Source: an uncultured Roseobacter sp. | GTDB taxonomy: Bacteria; Pseudomonadota; Alphaproteobacteria; Rhodobacterales; Rhodobacteraceae | Assembly (NCBI RefSeq): GCF_947491795.1 | Contig: NZ_CANLKW010000003.1 | Span: 496,001 to 560,000 of the forward strand | Length of the DNA stretch: 64,000 nucleotides | Direction of reading: 5' to 3' | Shown: positions 44,884 to 53,463 of the stretch, one piece after another | Layout of the letters: every line of letters starts with the position of its first letter | Numbering within the stretch: the first letter of the stretch is position 1 | The notes under the pieces: model-generated | What the model saw: only the letters and a program-made list of their open reading frames with translations | Told to the model about the DNA's origin: nothing | Database searches by the model: none | Position numbers and translations under genes: made by a program

Positions 44884-46518
44884 ATGACAAAATACTTTGA
44901 TCTGGGCACCTATTCGCGCCCTGCCAGCCCGCATCCGGAAGCTCAGCTCTGGGCGGACAGAGGGCTGATCTGGCTTTTTGCCTACAATCACGAAGAAGCG
45001 GTCAAGTGCTTTGAAAAAGCCGTTGCGGCCGACCCGACATGTGCCCTGGCTTATTGGGGGATCGCTTATGGCATTGGCCCGAATTACAACAAGCCCTGGG
45101 AGGTTTTCAGCCCTGAAGAGAAGGCTCCCGCCCTTGCACTGGCGCATGCGTCGCTGGCAACAGGACTGGCGCTCAGCCATGCCCGCCCGGAAGAAAGCGC
45201 GCTGCTGGAAGCTCTGGCGCTGCGCTATCCGAATAACCCGGCGACCGAAGACTATCAACCTTTTGCAGATGGCTTTGCCGCTGCAATGAAACCTGTCTAC
45301 GAGACGTTCCCGGATGACCTGGACATCGCCTGCATTTACGCAGAAGCACTGATGAACCGTACACCGTGGAAGCTGTGGGATTTCTGGAAAGGCATTCCTA
45401 ACCCCGAAGCCTCGACCGAAGAAGCTATGGCGGTTCTGGAACGTGCCTTTGCACAGACCCCGGGTGCCTGGGATCATCCCGGTCTGCTGCACATGTACAT
45501 CCACCTGATGGAAATGTCGCCACACCCGGAACGTGCGTTGCGCCATGGAGACCGCCTTACCGGGCTTGTGCCGGATGCGGGCCATCTGGTGCATATGGGT
45601 TCGCACATCGATGTGCTGTGCGGGGACTTCCAGAATGTTCTGTCGCGCAACCTCGCTGCCGCCGAAGCGGACGAAAAATTCAAAAGCTACGCAGGGGCCG
45701 CAAACTTTTACGCGCTCTACCGTATACACAATCTGCACTTTGCGCTCTATGGGGCGATGTTTCTGGGGCAGAAAACTGCGGCCCTGAGCATCGCTGACCG
45801 GCTGCTCGCTGAAGTGCCCGAAGAAGTCGTGCGGGTCTATCCGGATCTGTTTGAAACCTTCGTTGCAGCGCTGCCCCATGTCTACATCCGGTTCGGCATG
45901 TGGTCAGAAGCCCTGGTGCTGGAACAGCCCGAAGACAAGGAACTCTACACGACAACCAACGCACTTATTCTCTATGCCCGGACCGTTGCGCTGGCAAATC
46001 TGGGCAGGCACGACGCGGCGGAGGTCGCGAAATCCGCTTTCATGCAAGCCTATGCCGCCGTGCCCGAAGAGCGGATGCTGTTCAACAACAGTGCACGGGA
46101 TGTCCTGGCTGTGGCAGAACAGATGATGCTGGGCGAGGTCGCTTTCAAAGCAGGGCGACACCAAGAGGGCCTGGATCATCTGCGGGCCGCGGTCGCGCTC
46201 GATGATGGCCTGATGTACGAAGAACCCTGGGCCTGGCCACAACCCACCCGGCACGCGCTGGGGGCTTTGTTGATGGAAGCCGGCATCTGGGACGAAGCGG
46301 AAGCCGTGTACCGCGCGGATCTCGGACTGGATGACCGCCTGCCGCGTCCAAGCCAGAATCCGCGTAATGTCTGGGCTCTGCACGGACTGCACGAATGCCT
46401 GAGCAGGCGCAATGAGGTCACAGAAATCGTTCACATCAGCCGGCTGCTTGATCTGGCTAAATCGCGCGCGGACATTCCGATCCATGCCAGTTGCCTGTGT
46501 CGTTCCGGAGCGGCCTGA
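44884..46518 (+). CDS. Tetratricopeptide-repeat protein
   Basis: 544 residues from ATG 44884, preceded by AGGGGA at a suitable distance; the frame extends 11 codons further upstream without a better start. TPR-like helix pairs are visible: LIWLFAYNHEEAVKCFEKAVAADPTCALAYWGIAYGIG near residue 20-57, a central block with HPGLLHMYIHLMEMSPHPERAL and GDRLTGLVPDAGHLVHMGSHIDV, and C-terminal repeats (FKAGRHQEGLDHLRAAV, LLMEAGIWDEAEAVYRADL). No signal peptide. The His/Met-rich central block HLVHMGSHID recurs in this family and might be an active or metal site, but I know no function. It is monocistronic and divergent from the SLC13-type gene. Confidence 0.85.
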   Translation: MTKYFDLGTYSRPASPHPEAQLWADRGLIWLFAYNHEEAVKCFEKAVAADPTCALAYWGIAYGIGPNYNKPWEVFSPEEKAPALALAHASLATGLALSHARPEESALLEALALRYPNNPATEDYQPFADGFAAAMKPVYETFPDDLDIACIYAEALMNRTPWKLWDFWKGIPNPEASTEEAMAVLERAFAQTPGAWDHPGLLHMYIHLMEMSPHPERALRHGDRLTGLVPDAGHLVHMGSHIDVLCGDFQNVLSRNLAAAEADEKFKSYAGAANFYALYRIHNLHFALYGAMFLGQKTAALSIADRLLAEVPEEVVRVYPDLFETFVAALPHVYIRFGMWSEALVLEQPEDKELYTTTNALILYARTVALANLGRHDAAEVAKSAFMQAYAAVPEERMLFNNSARDVLAVAEQMMLGEVAFKAGRHQEGLDHLRAAVALDDGLMYEEPWAWPQPTRHALGALLMEAGIWDEAEAVYRADLGLDDRLPRPSQNPRNVWALHGLHECLSRRNEVTEIVHISRLLDLAKSRADIPIHASCLCRSGAA

Positions 46519-46777
46519 GAACAGCCGTTTCAGCGCCCCGGAATACGCGGGCAGCGGTGGGCCGACCTGAATGCGTCGCCGAAACACCGGCAAGGCCTGA
46601 CATATCCCGATCACCTGGAAATCTGGCCTGGCCGGGTTTTCGCCGCTTTGAGGGGCCTGGCGAAACGACAGCTGTCCGGGCAATGTCACCTGCGCTCATT
46701 TTGGTAGTATTTCACATGCGACCGAACTCAACCCGGAGGACAATCAGTTTGTTTGCAGATCGCATGAGCCGCTGTTT

Positions 46778-47506
46778 TCAGCCATCGAGCGTCAGGGTCA
46801 CCCGGTCACCGGCAAACCAAGTCCGGCCATATTCGACCGGGTTGCCCTGACTGTCTGCATTCACCCCGGTGGACCGCAAAAGCGGATCGCCTTCGCTGAT
46901 CTGCAGGTGAAGCGCCTGCGTGGCATCTGCCAGGACAGCCGTAAGGCGCGTGGAAACCCGCGTGTAGTCGGCCACCCCAACGAGATCCAGCGCCTGAGTA
47001 ACCCCCAGGGTCTGCTGCAGGGCCTGGCCAATTCCAGGCAACCGGGTTTCAGGAAACATGCTTTCAAAAAACGCAATCGGCCTGCCATCCGCAAGGGAGA
47101 GCCCGAGGCAGGCGCAGATATGATCTCCTGTGGCAATTGCCAGCGCTCTGGCCTCGCGGGGTGTTGCTGAACGCGTCACCGTCTGGAGCAGGCGCTTTTC
47201 GGGATGCCGCCCGGCTGCCAGAAGGTTTTCATGAAACCTCACGCGCTGACCGATCGGATAATCGGTTGGCGTTGCGGCCACAAAGGTGCCCGATCCACGC
47301 CGGGTCCGCACCAGGCCCTCATCGCTCAGCGCCGACAGCGCGTGGCGGACTGTATGACGGTTTACATCAAAACGCCCCGACAGCTCAGCTTCGGTGGGCA
47401 ATCTGTCACCAGACTGATAGCGCCCTTCGGCGATGTCCCCGCGCAGACTGGTCGCAATGGCCTGCCAGATCGGGGTGCGCCGCTTTTTTGGTTTATCGCC
47501 TGCCAA
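46778..47506 (-). CDS. phnF: GntR/HutC-family regulator of phosphonate genes
   Basis: About 242 residues from TTG 47506 (another TTG at 47515). The frame is open to 47680, but that stretch contains the likely operator and no homology. HTH region: IWQAIATSLRGDIAEGRYQSG, then TEAELSGRFDVNRHTVRHAL and RTRRGSGTFV. The rest is a UTRA ligand domain (FHENLLAAGRHPEKRLLQ, ADGRPIAFFESMFPETRLPG, STGVNADSQGNPVEYGRTWF). NRHTVRHALSALSDEGLVRTRRG is the PhnF-type pattern, and phnN-phnM lie divergently. It should repress phosphonate genes until a phosphonate-derived ligand binds. Confidence 0.85.
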   Translation of the reverse strand: MAGDKPKKRRTPIWQAIATSLRGDIAEGRYQSGDRLPTEAELSGRFDVNRHTVRHALSALSDEGLVRTRRGSGTFVAATPTDYPIGQRVRFHENLLAAGRHPEKRLLQTVTRSATPREARALAIATGDHICACLGLSLADGRPIAFFESMFPETRLPGIGQALQQTLGVTQALDLVGVADYTRVSTRLTAVLADATQALHLQISEGDPLLRSTGVNADSQGNPVEYGRTWFAGDRVTLTLDG

Positions 47507-47552
47507 TGTTCGCAAAGACCCTGTCGGAATGGAGTGATGCCTGATAGGATAT

Positions 47553-47566
47553 GTATAGTTGTATAG
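47553..47566. promoter_or_regulatory. Tandem GTATAG repeat upstream of phnF (candidate PhnF operator)
   Basis: GTATAG at 47553-47558 is repeated at 47561-47566 with two bases between, inside an AT-rich patch just upstream of the likely phnF start and facing phnN. The 8-bp periodicity is unusual for a single dimer site. Binding by PhnF is inferred from position. Confidence 0.4.
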
Positions 47567-47752
47567 ATTTCGAAAGAGTTGTCCAGATGCACCGACATGC
47601 CGTGAGCGTTTGCCATCAGAACCAGACACAGGGAGCGGCTTGTGCCTGAAACCTGGTGGCTGTACAAAACGCGCCCTCACCCAATCTCAAGGCGGCAATG
47701 CCCTAGCACCAGGCCGACAATTTGCCGGGCACACCCAATAAGGGTGCAGCCC

Positions 47753-47953
47753 ATGTCGATGAGTGGATTTCGTTTTCAGTCAGTGCAGGCCGGATACGAT
47801 TTGTTTCTGAGCCAGCCTCAGAAAGCAATAGATGCAATTGCGGTACGACTGTCCGAAACAACTGTACGCCAAACTGGCCTCACTGATCACCCTCGCTGTC
47901 ACTCGACCATGGCAAAAGCCTGCGTGACCAGCTCACCGGATGCCTTATCATGA
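47753..47953 (+). CDS. Candidate small protein translationally coupled to phnN
   Basis: 66 codons beginning at ATG 47753 with AAGGGTG 6-7 nt upstream, a good ribosome site, and ending in a TGA that overlaps the phnN ATG as ATGA. The product (MSMSGFRFQSVQAGYDLFLSQ at its start) matches no Phn protein I know. It could be a small gene or leader that couples translation to phnN. Its codon choice is less GC-rich than its neighbours, so a non-coding leader is also possible. Confidence 0.35.
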   Translation: MSMSGFRFQSVQAGYDLFLSQPQKAIDAIAVRLSETTVRQTGLTDHPRCHSTMAKACVTSSPDALS

Positions 47954-48501
47954 CGCGCGGATGTCTTGTTGCAGTGGTCGGTCCCTCTGGCGTTGGCAAG
48001 GATACAGTTATCCAGGGCATCGCGGCGGCGGCCCCGTCGCTGAGCATTGTCAGAAGAACAATAACCCGGCAGGCGTCCTCGGGCGGCGAAGAACATGACG
48101 CAATCAGCCAGGCGGCATTTGAAAGATCTGCAGCATGCGGCGCATTTTGTCTGCACTGGCAGGCGCATGGCCTGCGTTACGGCATTCCAGGCCGTGTCGC
48201 CGGGGATGTTCAGCGGGGCAGGATCTGCGTCGCCAACCTGTCACGCAGTGTTCTGGAGACAGCTGCTACTGTCTTCCCCGCTATTTTCGTGCTGCATGTC
48301 ACGGCCTCCCCTGAGGTATTGGCTGCGCGCCTCGCCGCACGGGGCAGAGAAAGCGAAACAGAAATCAACAGCAGGCTGGCTCGCAGTACCCTGCCGCTCG
48401 CTGACAGCTTGCCCATCGCAAACATCAGCAACGATCGGACCCCGAAAGAAGCGATTGCCGCAGCCCTTTCCGCATTAAGAGAAAGCGGGCTCATCCCGTG
48501 A
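47950..48501 (+). CDS. phnN: Ribose 1,5-bisphosphate phosphokinase
   Basis: 183 residues, P-loop kinase of the guanylate-kinase fold. Walker A is VVGPSGVGKDTVI (residues 9-21), followed by RRTITRQASSGGEEHDAIS, the lid/substrate region typical of PhnN, and YGIPGRV. It converts ribose 1,5-bisphosphate to PRPP in the last step of the C-P lyase route. The start codon overlaps the stop of a short upstream frame. phnM follows after 133 bp on the same strand; phnGHIJKL are not in this window. Confidence 0.9.
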   Translation: MTRGCLVAVVGPSGVGKDTVIQGIAAAAPSLSIVRRTITRQASSGGEEHDAISQAAFERSAACGAFCLHWQAHGLRYGIPGRVAGDVQRGRICVANLSRSVLETAATVFPAIFVLHVTASPEVLAARLAARGRESETEINSRLARSTLPLADSLPIANISNDRTPKEAIAAALSALRESGLIP

Positions 48502-48634
48502 GGTCATTTTCCCGAAATCAAATGAACGCTAAGATCAGCAGTGCAGCCGGGCAAAAAGACCCGGACGGAAACTGTGCTCTTCATGATCAGGGACGCAAAC
48601 TATTCGCGGCGCTTTCCTCAAAAAGGCATATGAA

Positions 48635-49828
48635 ATGAACACACCTTCGGACCCTTTGCCCAAAGCCATCCCCTCGCGGAGCGGTGAGACCGGCAGTCTG
48701 TCTCTGGCGAATGCGCAGCTGGTTCTGCCCGACAGAGTACTGACCGGAAGCGTTACCATTTCAGACGGACAGATCACTGCGATTGAGGAAGGCACCCATG
48801 TACCAGACGATGCGGTGGACTGCCACCTCGACTGGGTCATGCCAGGGCTCGTCGAACTGCACACCGACAATCTGGAGCGCCATATTGAGCCGCGTCCCGC
48901 CGTTGACTGGCCGCACCTGCCCGCCCTTATTGCGCATGACGCCGAATTGGCCTCCACCGGAATTACCACAGTGTTTGACGCGCTGCGGGTCGGCTCTGTT
49001 CACAGCAGCTCGGCACGCTACGGTGCCTATGCGCGCAAAATGGCAAATGAAATTCTCGCAGCCCGCGCAGAGGGGTGCCTGCGCATTAGTCACTTTCTTC
49101 ATCTTCGCGCAGAGATCTGCTCGGAAACACTGATGCAGGAAATGAGCGAGTTCGGGCCCGCAGACCGCGTCGGGATTGTCAGCCTGATGGATCATACACC
49201 GGGCCAGCGGCAGTTTCGCGATATGGCAGTCCTGAAAAACTATGTGTCCAAAAGAAGAGGCCTGTCAGACAATGAATTCACGGCCCATGTCGCGCATCTG
49301 CGGGAGCTTCAGAAACATTATGGTGACCGACACGAAGCCGGTGCCGTGATCGAGGCGCGGCGGTACGGCGCAGCCCTGGCCAGTCATGATGACACAACTG
49401 CCGCTCAGGTGGCCCAATCTGCAGACAAAGGGGTCACCTTTGCCGAATTCCCCACAACAAAGGAAGCAGCCGAGGCCTGTGCCGACAAAGGGATCGCCGT
49501 GATGATGGGCGCGCCCAATATTATCCGCGGGGCCTCTCATTCGGGCAATGTCTCGGCACGTGAACTGGCAGGTGCAGACCTGCTGGATATTGTATCCTCA
49601 GATTATGTGCCCTCTGCACTGCTGCTTTCTGCGTTTTACCTGGCTGAACAGTGGCAGAGCCTGCCCCGCGCAATCCGGTGCGTTACCGAAAACCCCGCCA
49701 GAGCGGCCGGGCTCGCCGATCGTGGCAGGCTGGAGACCGGGCAAAGGGGTGATGTGATCAGAGTGTCTTCGCATGCGGGAACGCCGCTGCTGCGCGGCGT
49801 CTGGTGTCAGGGCGTCAGGGTAAGTTGA
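48635..49828 (+). CDS. phnM: RPnTP hydrolase (amidohydrolase), phosphonate metabolism
   Basis: 397 residues. MPGLVELHTDNLERHIEPRP (metal His-x-Asp) is the PhnM signature. TTVFDALRVGS, LRAEICSETLMQEM, SLMDHTPGQRQF, SHDDTTAAQVAQS and MMGAPNIIRGASHSGNVSA follow the same family, and SSDYVP supplies the last metal Asp. It removes pyrophosphate from alpha-D-ribose-1-methylphosphonate 5-triphosphate. AAGG lies 9 nt before the ATG. With phnN it forms a short plus-strand operon divergent from phnF. Confidence 0.93.
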   Translation: MNTPSDPLPKAIPSRSGETGSLSLANAQLVLPDRVLTGSVTISDGQITAIEEGTHVPDDAVDCHLDWVMPGLVELHTDNLERHIEPRPAVDWPHLPALIAHDAELASTGITTVFDALRVGSVHSSSARYGAYARKMANEILAARAEGCLRISHFLHLRAEICSETLMQEMSEFGPADRVGIVSLMDHTPGQRQFRDMAVLKNYVSKRRGLSDNEFTAHVAHLRELQKHYGDRHEAGAVIEARRYGAALASHDDTTAAQVAQSADKGVTFAEFPTTKEAAEACADKGIAVMMGAPNIIRGASHSGNVSARELAGADLLDIVSSDYVPSALLLSAFYLAEQWQSLPRAIRCVTENPARAAGLADRGRLETGQRGDVIRVSSHAGTPLLRGVWCQGVRVS

Positions 49829-49928
49829 GAGAAGGCGGCAGTGACCCCGGTTATTCATCATGGCGCACTGTCAATTCCGGGGCCGCGCACCAAGTTAGCA
49901 GGTACGTTGAACTGGTAGGCCACCCCGG

Positions 49929-50474
49929 ATGAAAGCATGGATCACAGCTGGGATACTCGTTTATCATCTGAGCGGAGCGGCCGCATTGTCGGAGGATCTT
50001 ACACTGGAATTGCAACCGCGCTGGGAATATGTGGCAGACAGTGTCATGGGCGGCCTGTCAGAAGGTCAGGCAGGTAAAACTGAGGTGCAGGGACGCCCGG
50101 CGATGCGTCTGACCGGCGAGGTTTCTACCAGAAACAACGGCGGGTTCATCCAGATGGCTTTCGATCTGAAACCGGATGGCAGCGCCTTTGACGCGAGCTC
50201 CTGGCGTGGCATTGCATTCGAGCTTTCTGGCAACGGTGAGGAATACGATATCCGTCTGCGCACAGATCAGCTGGAACGCCCGTGGCAGTCCTTTCGCACT
50301 TCAGTCACGGTAAATCCGGCATGGTCGACCATCCGGATTGATTTCGGCGAATTTGCCGCCCACCGTACCAGTGCAGTTTTCGATCCTGCACAGCTGCGAC
50401 GGATCGGTGTTCTGGCCATTGGTCGCGAATTCACGGCAGATGTTGCAGTCGCAGGTATATATTTTTACCGCTGA
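49929..50474 (+). CDS. CIA30-family protein, exported
   Basis: 181 residues with a probable signal peptide (MKAWITAGILVYHLSGAAA). WEYVADSVMGGLSEGQAG, RLTGEVSTRNNGGFIQMAFDL and the closing DVAVAGIYFYR are the pattern of CIA30 (complex I intermediate-associated protein 30) domains, a galactose-binding-like beta sandwich. In bacteria the role is unsettled. Here the signal peptide places it outside the cytoplasm, so direct assembly of complex I is unlikely. Spacing of 29 bp to the next plus-strand gene allows co-transcription. Confidence 0.85.
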   Translation: MKAWITAGILVYHLSGAAALSEDLTLELQPRWEYVADSVMGGLSEGQAGKTEVQGRPAMRLTGEVSTRNNGGFIQMAFDLKPDGSAFDASSWRGIAFELSGNGEEYDIRLRTDQLERPWQSFRTSVTVNPAWSTIRIDFGEFAAHRTSAVFDPAQLRRIGVLAIGREFTADVAVAGIYFYR

Positions 50475-50503
50475 CTGAAACAGACAGTGGCTCAGGGGGC
50501 GTT

Positions 50504-51304
50504 ATGATGATCTCAGTCGGGCTTATCGGTTATGGTGCCATTGGCGCGGAAATACTTGATCAGCTGAACGGTGACAGCGCGCTGCGGATCGCGGATGTCC
50601 TGGTGCGCCCGGAACGCGTCACAGAAATGCCTGCCCCGCCGGACAGCCACACCCGCCTGATCACACATCCGGATGGCTTCTCGTCTGATATCGGTTTCGT
50701 GCTGGAATGCGCAGGCCATCAGGCGCTTGCAGAGATCGGTCCCGACGTAATCAGAAAAGGGATCAGCCTTGGTGTGCTTTCCGCAGGAGCGCTCGCTGAC
50801 CGAACTGTTCTGCAAGAACTGAAGGACGCAGCAAAAGAAGGTGGGTCACAGATATCTGTACTCCCAGGAGCAATCGGTGGCATTGATGCACTGGCCGCAG
50901 CAGCGGCCGCCGGACTGACAGAGGTAATTTATACGGGCCGAAAACCACCTCAGGCCTGGCGCGGAACCCCGGCGGAAGACACATGCGATCTGACGGAGAT
51001 CAAAGAGGCAACAACGGTTTTCGACGGCTCTGCTGGGGATGCCGCCCGGCTTTTCCCCAAAAACGCCAATGTTGTTGCAACGGTTGCGCTGGCGGGTGTG
51101 GGGTTTGAGAACACACAGGTCACGCTGATTGCTGACCCGGGGGCGACTGGAAATTCGCACCGTATCCAGGCACGGGGGCCACTGACCTCGCTTGACTTTA
51201 CAACCGCGGGCGCACCGCTGCCATCCAACCCGAAAACCTCGGCACTGACGGCAATGAGCGCTGTGAGAGCGCTCCGAAATCAGGCGGGTCTGATCTGTAT
51301 CTGA
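50504..51304 (+). CDS. Aspartate dehydrogenase-like NAD(P) oxidoreductase
   Basis: 266 residues. Rossmann motif GLIGYGAIGAEI opens the protein; VLECAGHQAL, VLSAGALAD, LPGAIGGIDALAAA and NANVVATVALAGVG follow aspartate dehydrogenase/NadX proteins, including the conserved C-terminal dimer region GPLTSLDFTT. The reaction would be L-aspartate to iminosuccinate/oxaloacetate, feeding NAD synthesis or aspartate catabolism. Two ATGs start it (50504, 50507) after AGGGGG. It converges on the sugar acid operon; in related bacteria such genes often sit near class II aldolases, which may mean a shared catabolic role. Confidence 0.82.
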   Translation: MMISVGLIGYGAIGAEILDQLNGDSALRIADVLVRPERVTEMPAPPDSHTRLITHPDGFSSDIGFVLECAGHQALAEIGPDVIRKGISLGVLSAGALADRTVLQELKDAAKEGGSQISVLPGAIGGIDALAAAAAAGLTEVIYTGRKPPQAWRGTPAEDTCDLTEIKEATTVFDGSAGDAARLFPKNANVVATVALAGVGFENTQVTLIADPGATGNSHRIQARGPLTSLDFTTAGAPLPSNPKTSALTAMSAVRALRNQAGLICI

Positions 51305-51310
51305 CCCCCG

Positions 51311-52072
51311 TCAGAAGGACTTCATCCAGTCCAGCGTTTCATCCGTCGCCAGGGTTGATTTGTACTCGGCACCCAGTGGTTGCACGTATCCGATCTGCGC
51401 AAGATGTGCAAAGATATGGGCATAGCTGACCTCCCCATGATCAGGCGTTCCCCTGTCCGGCACACTGGCAAACTGAATATGGCCGATCATGGGGAGAAGG
51501 CGGCTCAGACGGTTTGTAAGATCACCTTCGATCAGCTGAATGTGGTAACAATCAAACATCAGTTTCAGGTTTGCTGCCCCCAGATCGTCGATCAGCGTTT
51601 TTGCCTGCCCGGTAGAGCTCAGGAAGTATCCGGGCGCGTCGTAGGGGTTCAGCGGCTCGATCAGAACAGTAACCCCGGGGCCCGCGGCTTGTTCGCAGGC
51701 ATAGGCCAGATTTGACCGGAAACAGGCGTCCGCCTCAGGACCATGTGCAAAGCCGGCCATAACATGCACAGCCCCTGCCGCAATGGCCTGGGCGTAGCCC
51801 ATCGCCTGATCAATCGCCGCGCGCGCTTCTGCCTCGCGGCCTGGTAGAGCAGACAACCCGTTCTCCCCCGCGCTGACGTCCCCGCGGATGGTGTTCAGGC
51901 CCAGCATGGCAAGCCCGGTCTCGTCCAATGCCGCCCTGACATCAGCGGGGTCATTGTCATATGGCCAATGGCATTCGACAGCAGCAAACCCGGCAGCATG
52001 CGCCGCGTGTATCGCATCAGCCAGAGGTCTGTCAGCCCAGAGAAATCCGAGATTTGCAGAAAAAAGCGTCAA
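51311..52072 (-). CDS. otnI: Hydroxypyruvate isomerase family, probable 2-oxo-tetronate isomerase
   Basis: 253 residues, AP-endonuclease-2-type TIM barrel. Metal and catalytic residues appear in VECHWPYD, VLIEPLNPYDAPGYFL (Glu), KLMFDCYHIQ, GHIQFASVPDRGTPDHGEV and the final LGAEYKST. Next to an OtnC-like aldolase it fits OtnI, which isomerises 2-oxo-tetronate to 3-oxo-tetronate in erythronate/threonate breakdown; plain hydroxypyruvate isomerase is the alternative. The start is TTG 52072, overlapping the aldolase stop as TTGA. Confidence 0.85.
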   Translation of the reverse strand: MTLFSANLGFLWADRPLADAIHAAHAAGFAAVECHWPYDNDPADVRAALDETGLAMLGLNTIRGDVSAGENGLSALPGREAEARAAIDQAMGYAQAIAAGAVHVMAGFAHGPEADACFRSNLAYACEQAAGPGVTVLIEPLNPYDAPGYFLSSTGQAKTLIDDLGAANLKLMFDCYHIQLIEGDLTNRLSRLLPMIGHIQFASVPDRGTPDHGEVSYAHIFAHLAQIGYVQPLGAEYKSTLATDETLDWMKSF

Positions 52073-52719
52073 TCATCCCACTCCACATCAAACTGTGTTA
52101 CCAGCGCGCTGACCTGCTCCGCCGTCAGCATCCGCGCCTCGACACCTCGCATCATCATGGCAAGCCGGGCGGTATCTTCGAGCTCTTCAATTGCGTTACA
52201 GGCGGCTTCGACGTCTTTGCCCGCGACCACCGGCCCGTGATTGGCCAGCATGACCGCCGAGCGCTTCCCCGCCAACCCGCGTACAGCTTCGCCCATCGCC
52301 GGATCGCCCGGCAGGAAAAAGGGCAGCAGTTTGACCTTGCCCAGCTTCATAATGGCGTAGGGCGTCAGGGGGGGCAGAAAATTGTCGTCATCCGCATCCG
52401 GCATCATCGACCAGGCAACCGAATGACATGAATGCAGATGCACGACCGCCCCGGCGCTGCTCCGCGTGTCGTAAAATGCTGAGTGCAGGGGCATTTCTTT
52501 CGTCGGAGAATCGCCACCGATCAGCCGGCCCGAGGCATCAAAACGACTGAGCCGGCCTGGATCGAGGCGCCCGAAGCTTGTCCCCGTGGGAGAAACCAGC
52601 AGACCTCCATCGTCCGTCCGGGCCGAAATATTGCCTGTACTGCCTCCGGTGAGACCCCGCTCAAAAAGAGAGGCCGCCAGAGTGCATATCGTTTCACGCA
52701 GATCGGCTTCAGTACTCAT
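52069..52719 (-). CDS. otnC: Class II aldolase/decarboxylase, probable 3-oxo-tetronate 4-phosphate decarboxylase
   Basis: 216 residues. GSTGNISART, VSPTGTSFGRL, PLHSAFYDTR and the zinc pair HLHSCHSVAW, with a third His in ANHGPVVAG, define the L-fuculose-phosphate aldolase family. Together with the isomerase downstream it matches OtnC of tetronate catabolism, which yields dihydroxyacetone phosphate and CO2. No OtnK-like kinase is found nearby, so the phosphorylation step is missing or encoded elsewhere. The gap of 57 bp to the upstream GntR gene suits co-transcription. Confidence 0.85.
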   Translation of the reverse strand: MSTEADLRETICTLAASLFERGLTGGSTGNISARTDDGGLLVSPTGTSFGRLDPGRLSRFDASGRLIGGDSPTKEMPLHSAFYDTRSSAGAVVHLHSCHSVAWSMMPDADDDNFLPPLTPYAIMKLGKVKLLPFFLPGDPAMGEAVRGLAGKRSAVMLANHGPVVAGKDVEAACNAIEELEDTARLAMMMRGVEARMLTAEQVSALVTQFDVEWDD

Positions 52720-52776
52720 GGTATCCGTTCATAACAGGTTCGCAATTCCGTACAATGGCACTGTGCACAGGCGTGT

Positions 52777-53463
52777 TCAGAGCTGGTGAAAGCGGTGCCG
52801 CCGCAAAAGACCGATGAGCAATGCGCCTGCCTCTTTCCGGTGCGCGTGGTGTATCCGGTGGGCGGCTTCGGCGTCCCCTGCCCGGATTGCCTCAAGCACA
52901 CCGCAATGATCTTCGTGCGATTTGACCGGCGCCGGCCTCATATACAGCGTCATTGCCCGTGCCCGCCGCACCTGATCAGCCATCATCGCCGTGATCGCTT
53001 CAATCCGGCCGTTCCCGCCAAGGTGCACCAGAGCTGCGTGAAACCGTTCGTCCGCGTCGGCCCAGGCCTGGCGGTCGTCGGCCTCAAGCGCTTTTTCCAT
53101 ATCGCTGATACTGCGCTCCAGTGCCGTCAGATCGCGATTTTCCTGCGCTGCTTTTGCCGCGTTCGCAGCAGCAAGTGCCTCCAGTTCCGTCAGAATGTCA
53201 TAGATCTCCTGCATGTCCTCCGGAGACACCGGCAGAATGCGCATGCCGCGGCGGGGACGAACCTCAACGAGCCCCTGCGCTTCGAGCATCAGAGCGGCCT
53301 CCCGCACGGGTGTGCGTGACATGCCCAGGCGCTCGGCAAGTTCGGTTTCAAGGTGGTCCGACCCCGGAGACAGTTCCCCGGAAAAAATCAGCCTGCGCAA
53401 CTCGCCGACTGCCCGGTAGCTGTTTGACTTTTCGCGAAAATCATTCGGCGGGCCAAAGATCAC
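52777..53463 (-). CDS. GntR-family (FCD) regulator of the sugar acid operon
   Basis: 228 residues from GTG 53463. AAAGG lies 7 nt upstream and the GTGA overlaps the previous stop; the frame remains open further upstream but without HTH-family sequence. HTH: SYRAVGELRRLIFSGELSPGS, ETELAERLGMSRTPVREAAL, VRPRRGMRILPVS. The FCD domain shows DERFHAALVHLGG and KSHEDHCGVLEAI with the metal-type Asp/His residues. It sits inside the operon it probably controls; a perfect palindrome at the divergent promoter upstream (55612-55629) is its likely operator. Confidence 0.9.
   Translation of the reverse strand: MIFGPPNDFREKSNSYRAVGELRRLIFSGELSPGSDHLETELAERLGMSRTPVREAALMLEAQGLVEVRPRRGMRILPVSPEDMQEIYDILTELEALAAANAAKAAQENRDLTALERSISDMEKALEADDRQAWADADERFHAALVHLGGNGRIEAITAMMADQVRRARAMTLYMRPAPVKSHEDHCGVLEAIRAGDAEAAHRIHHAHRKEAGALLIGLLRRHRFHQL

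Noticed and set aside
47507..47680. N-terminal extension of PhnF
   Set aside because: The stretch has no ATG with a ribosome site and carries the AT-rich GTATAG repeat, better explained as promoter DNA.
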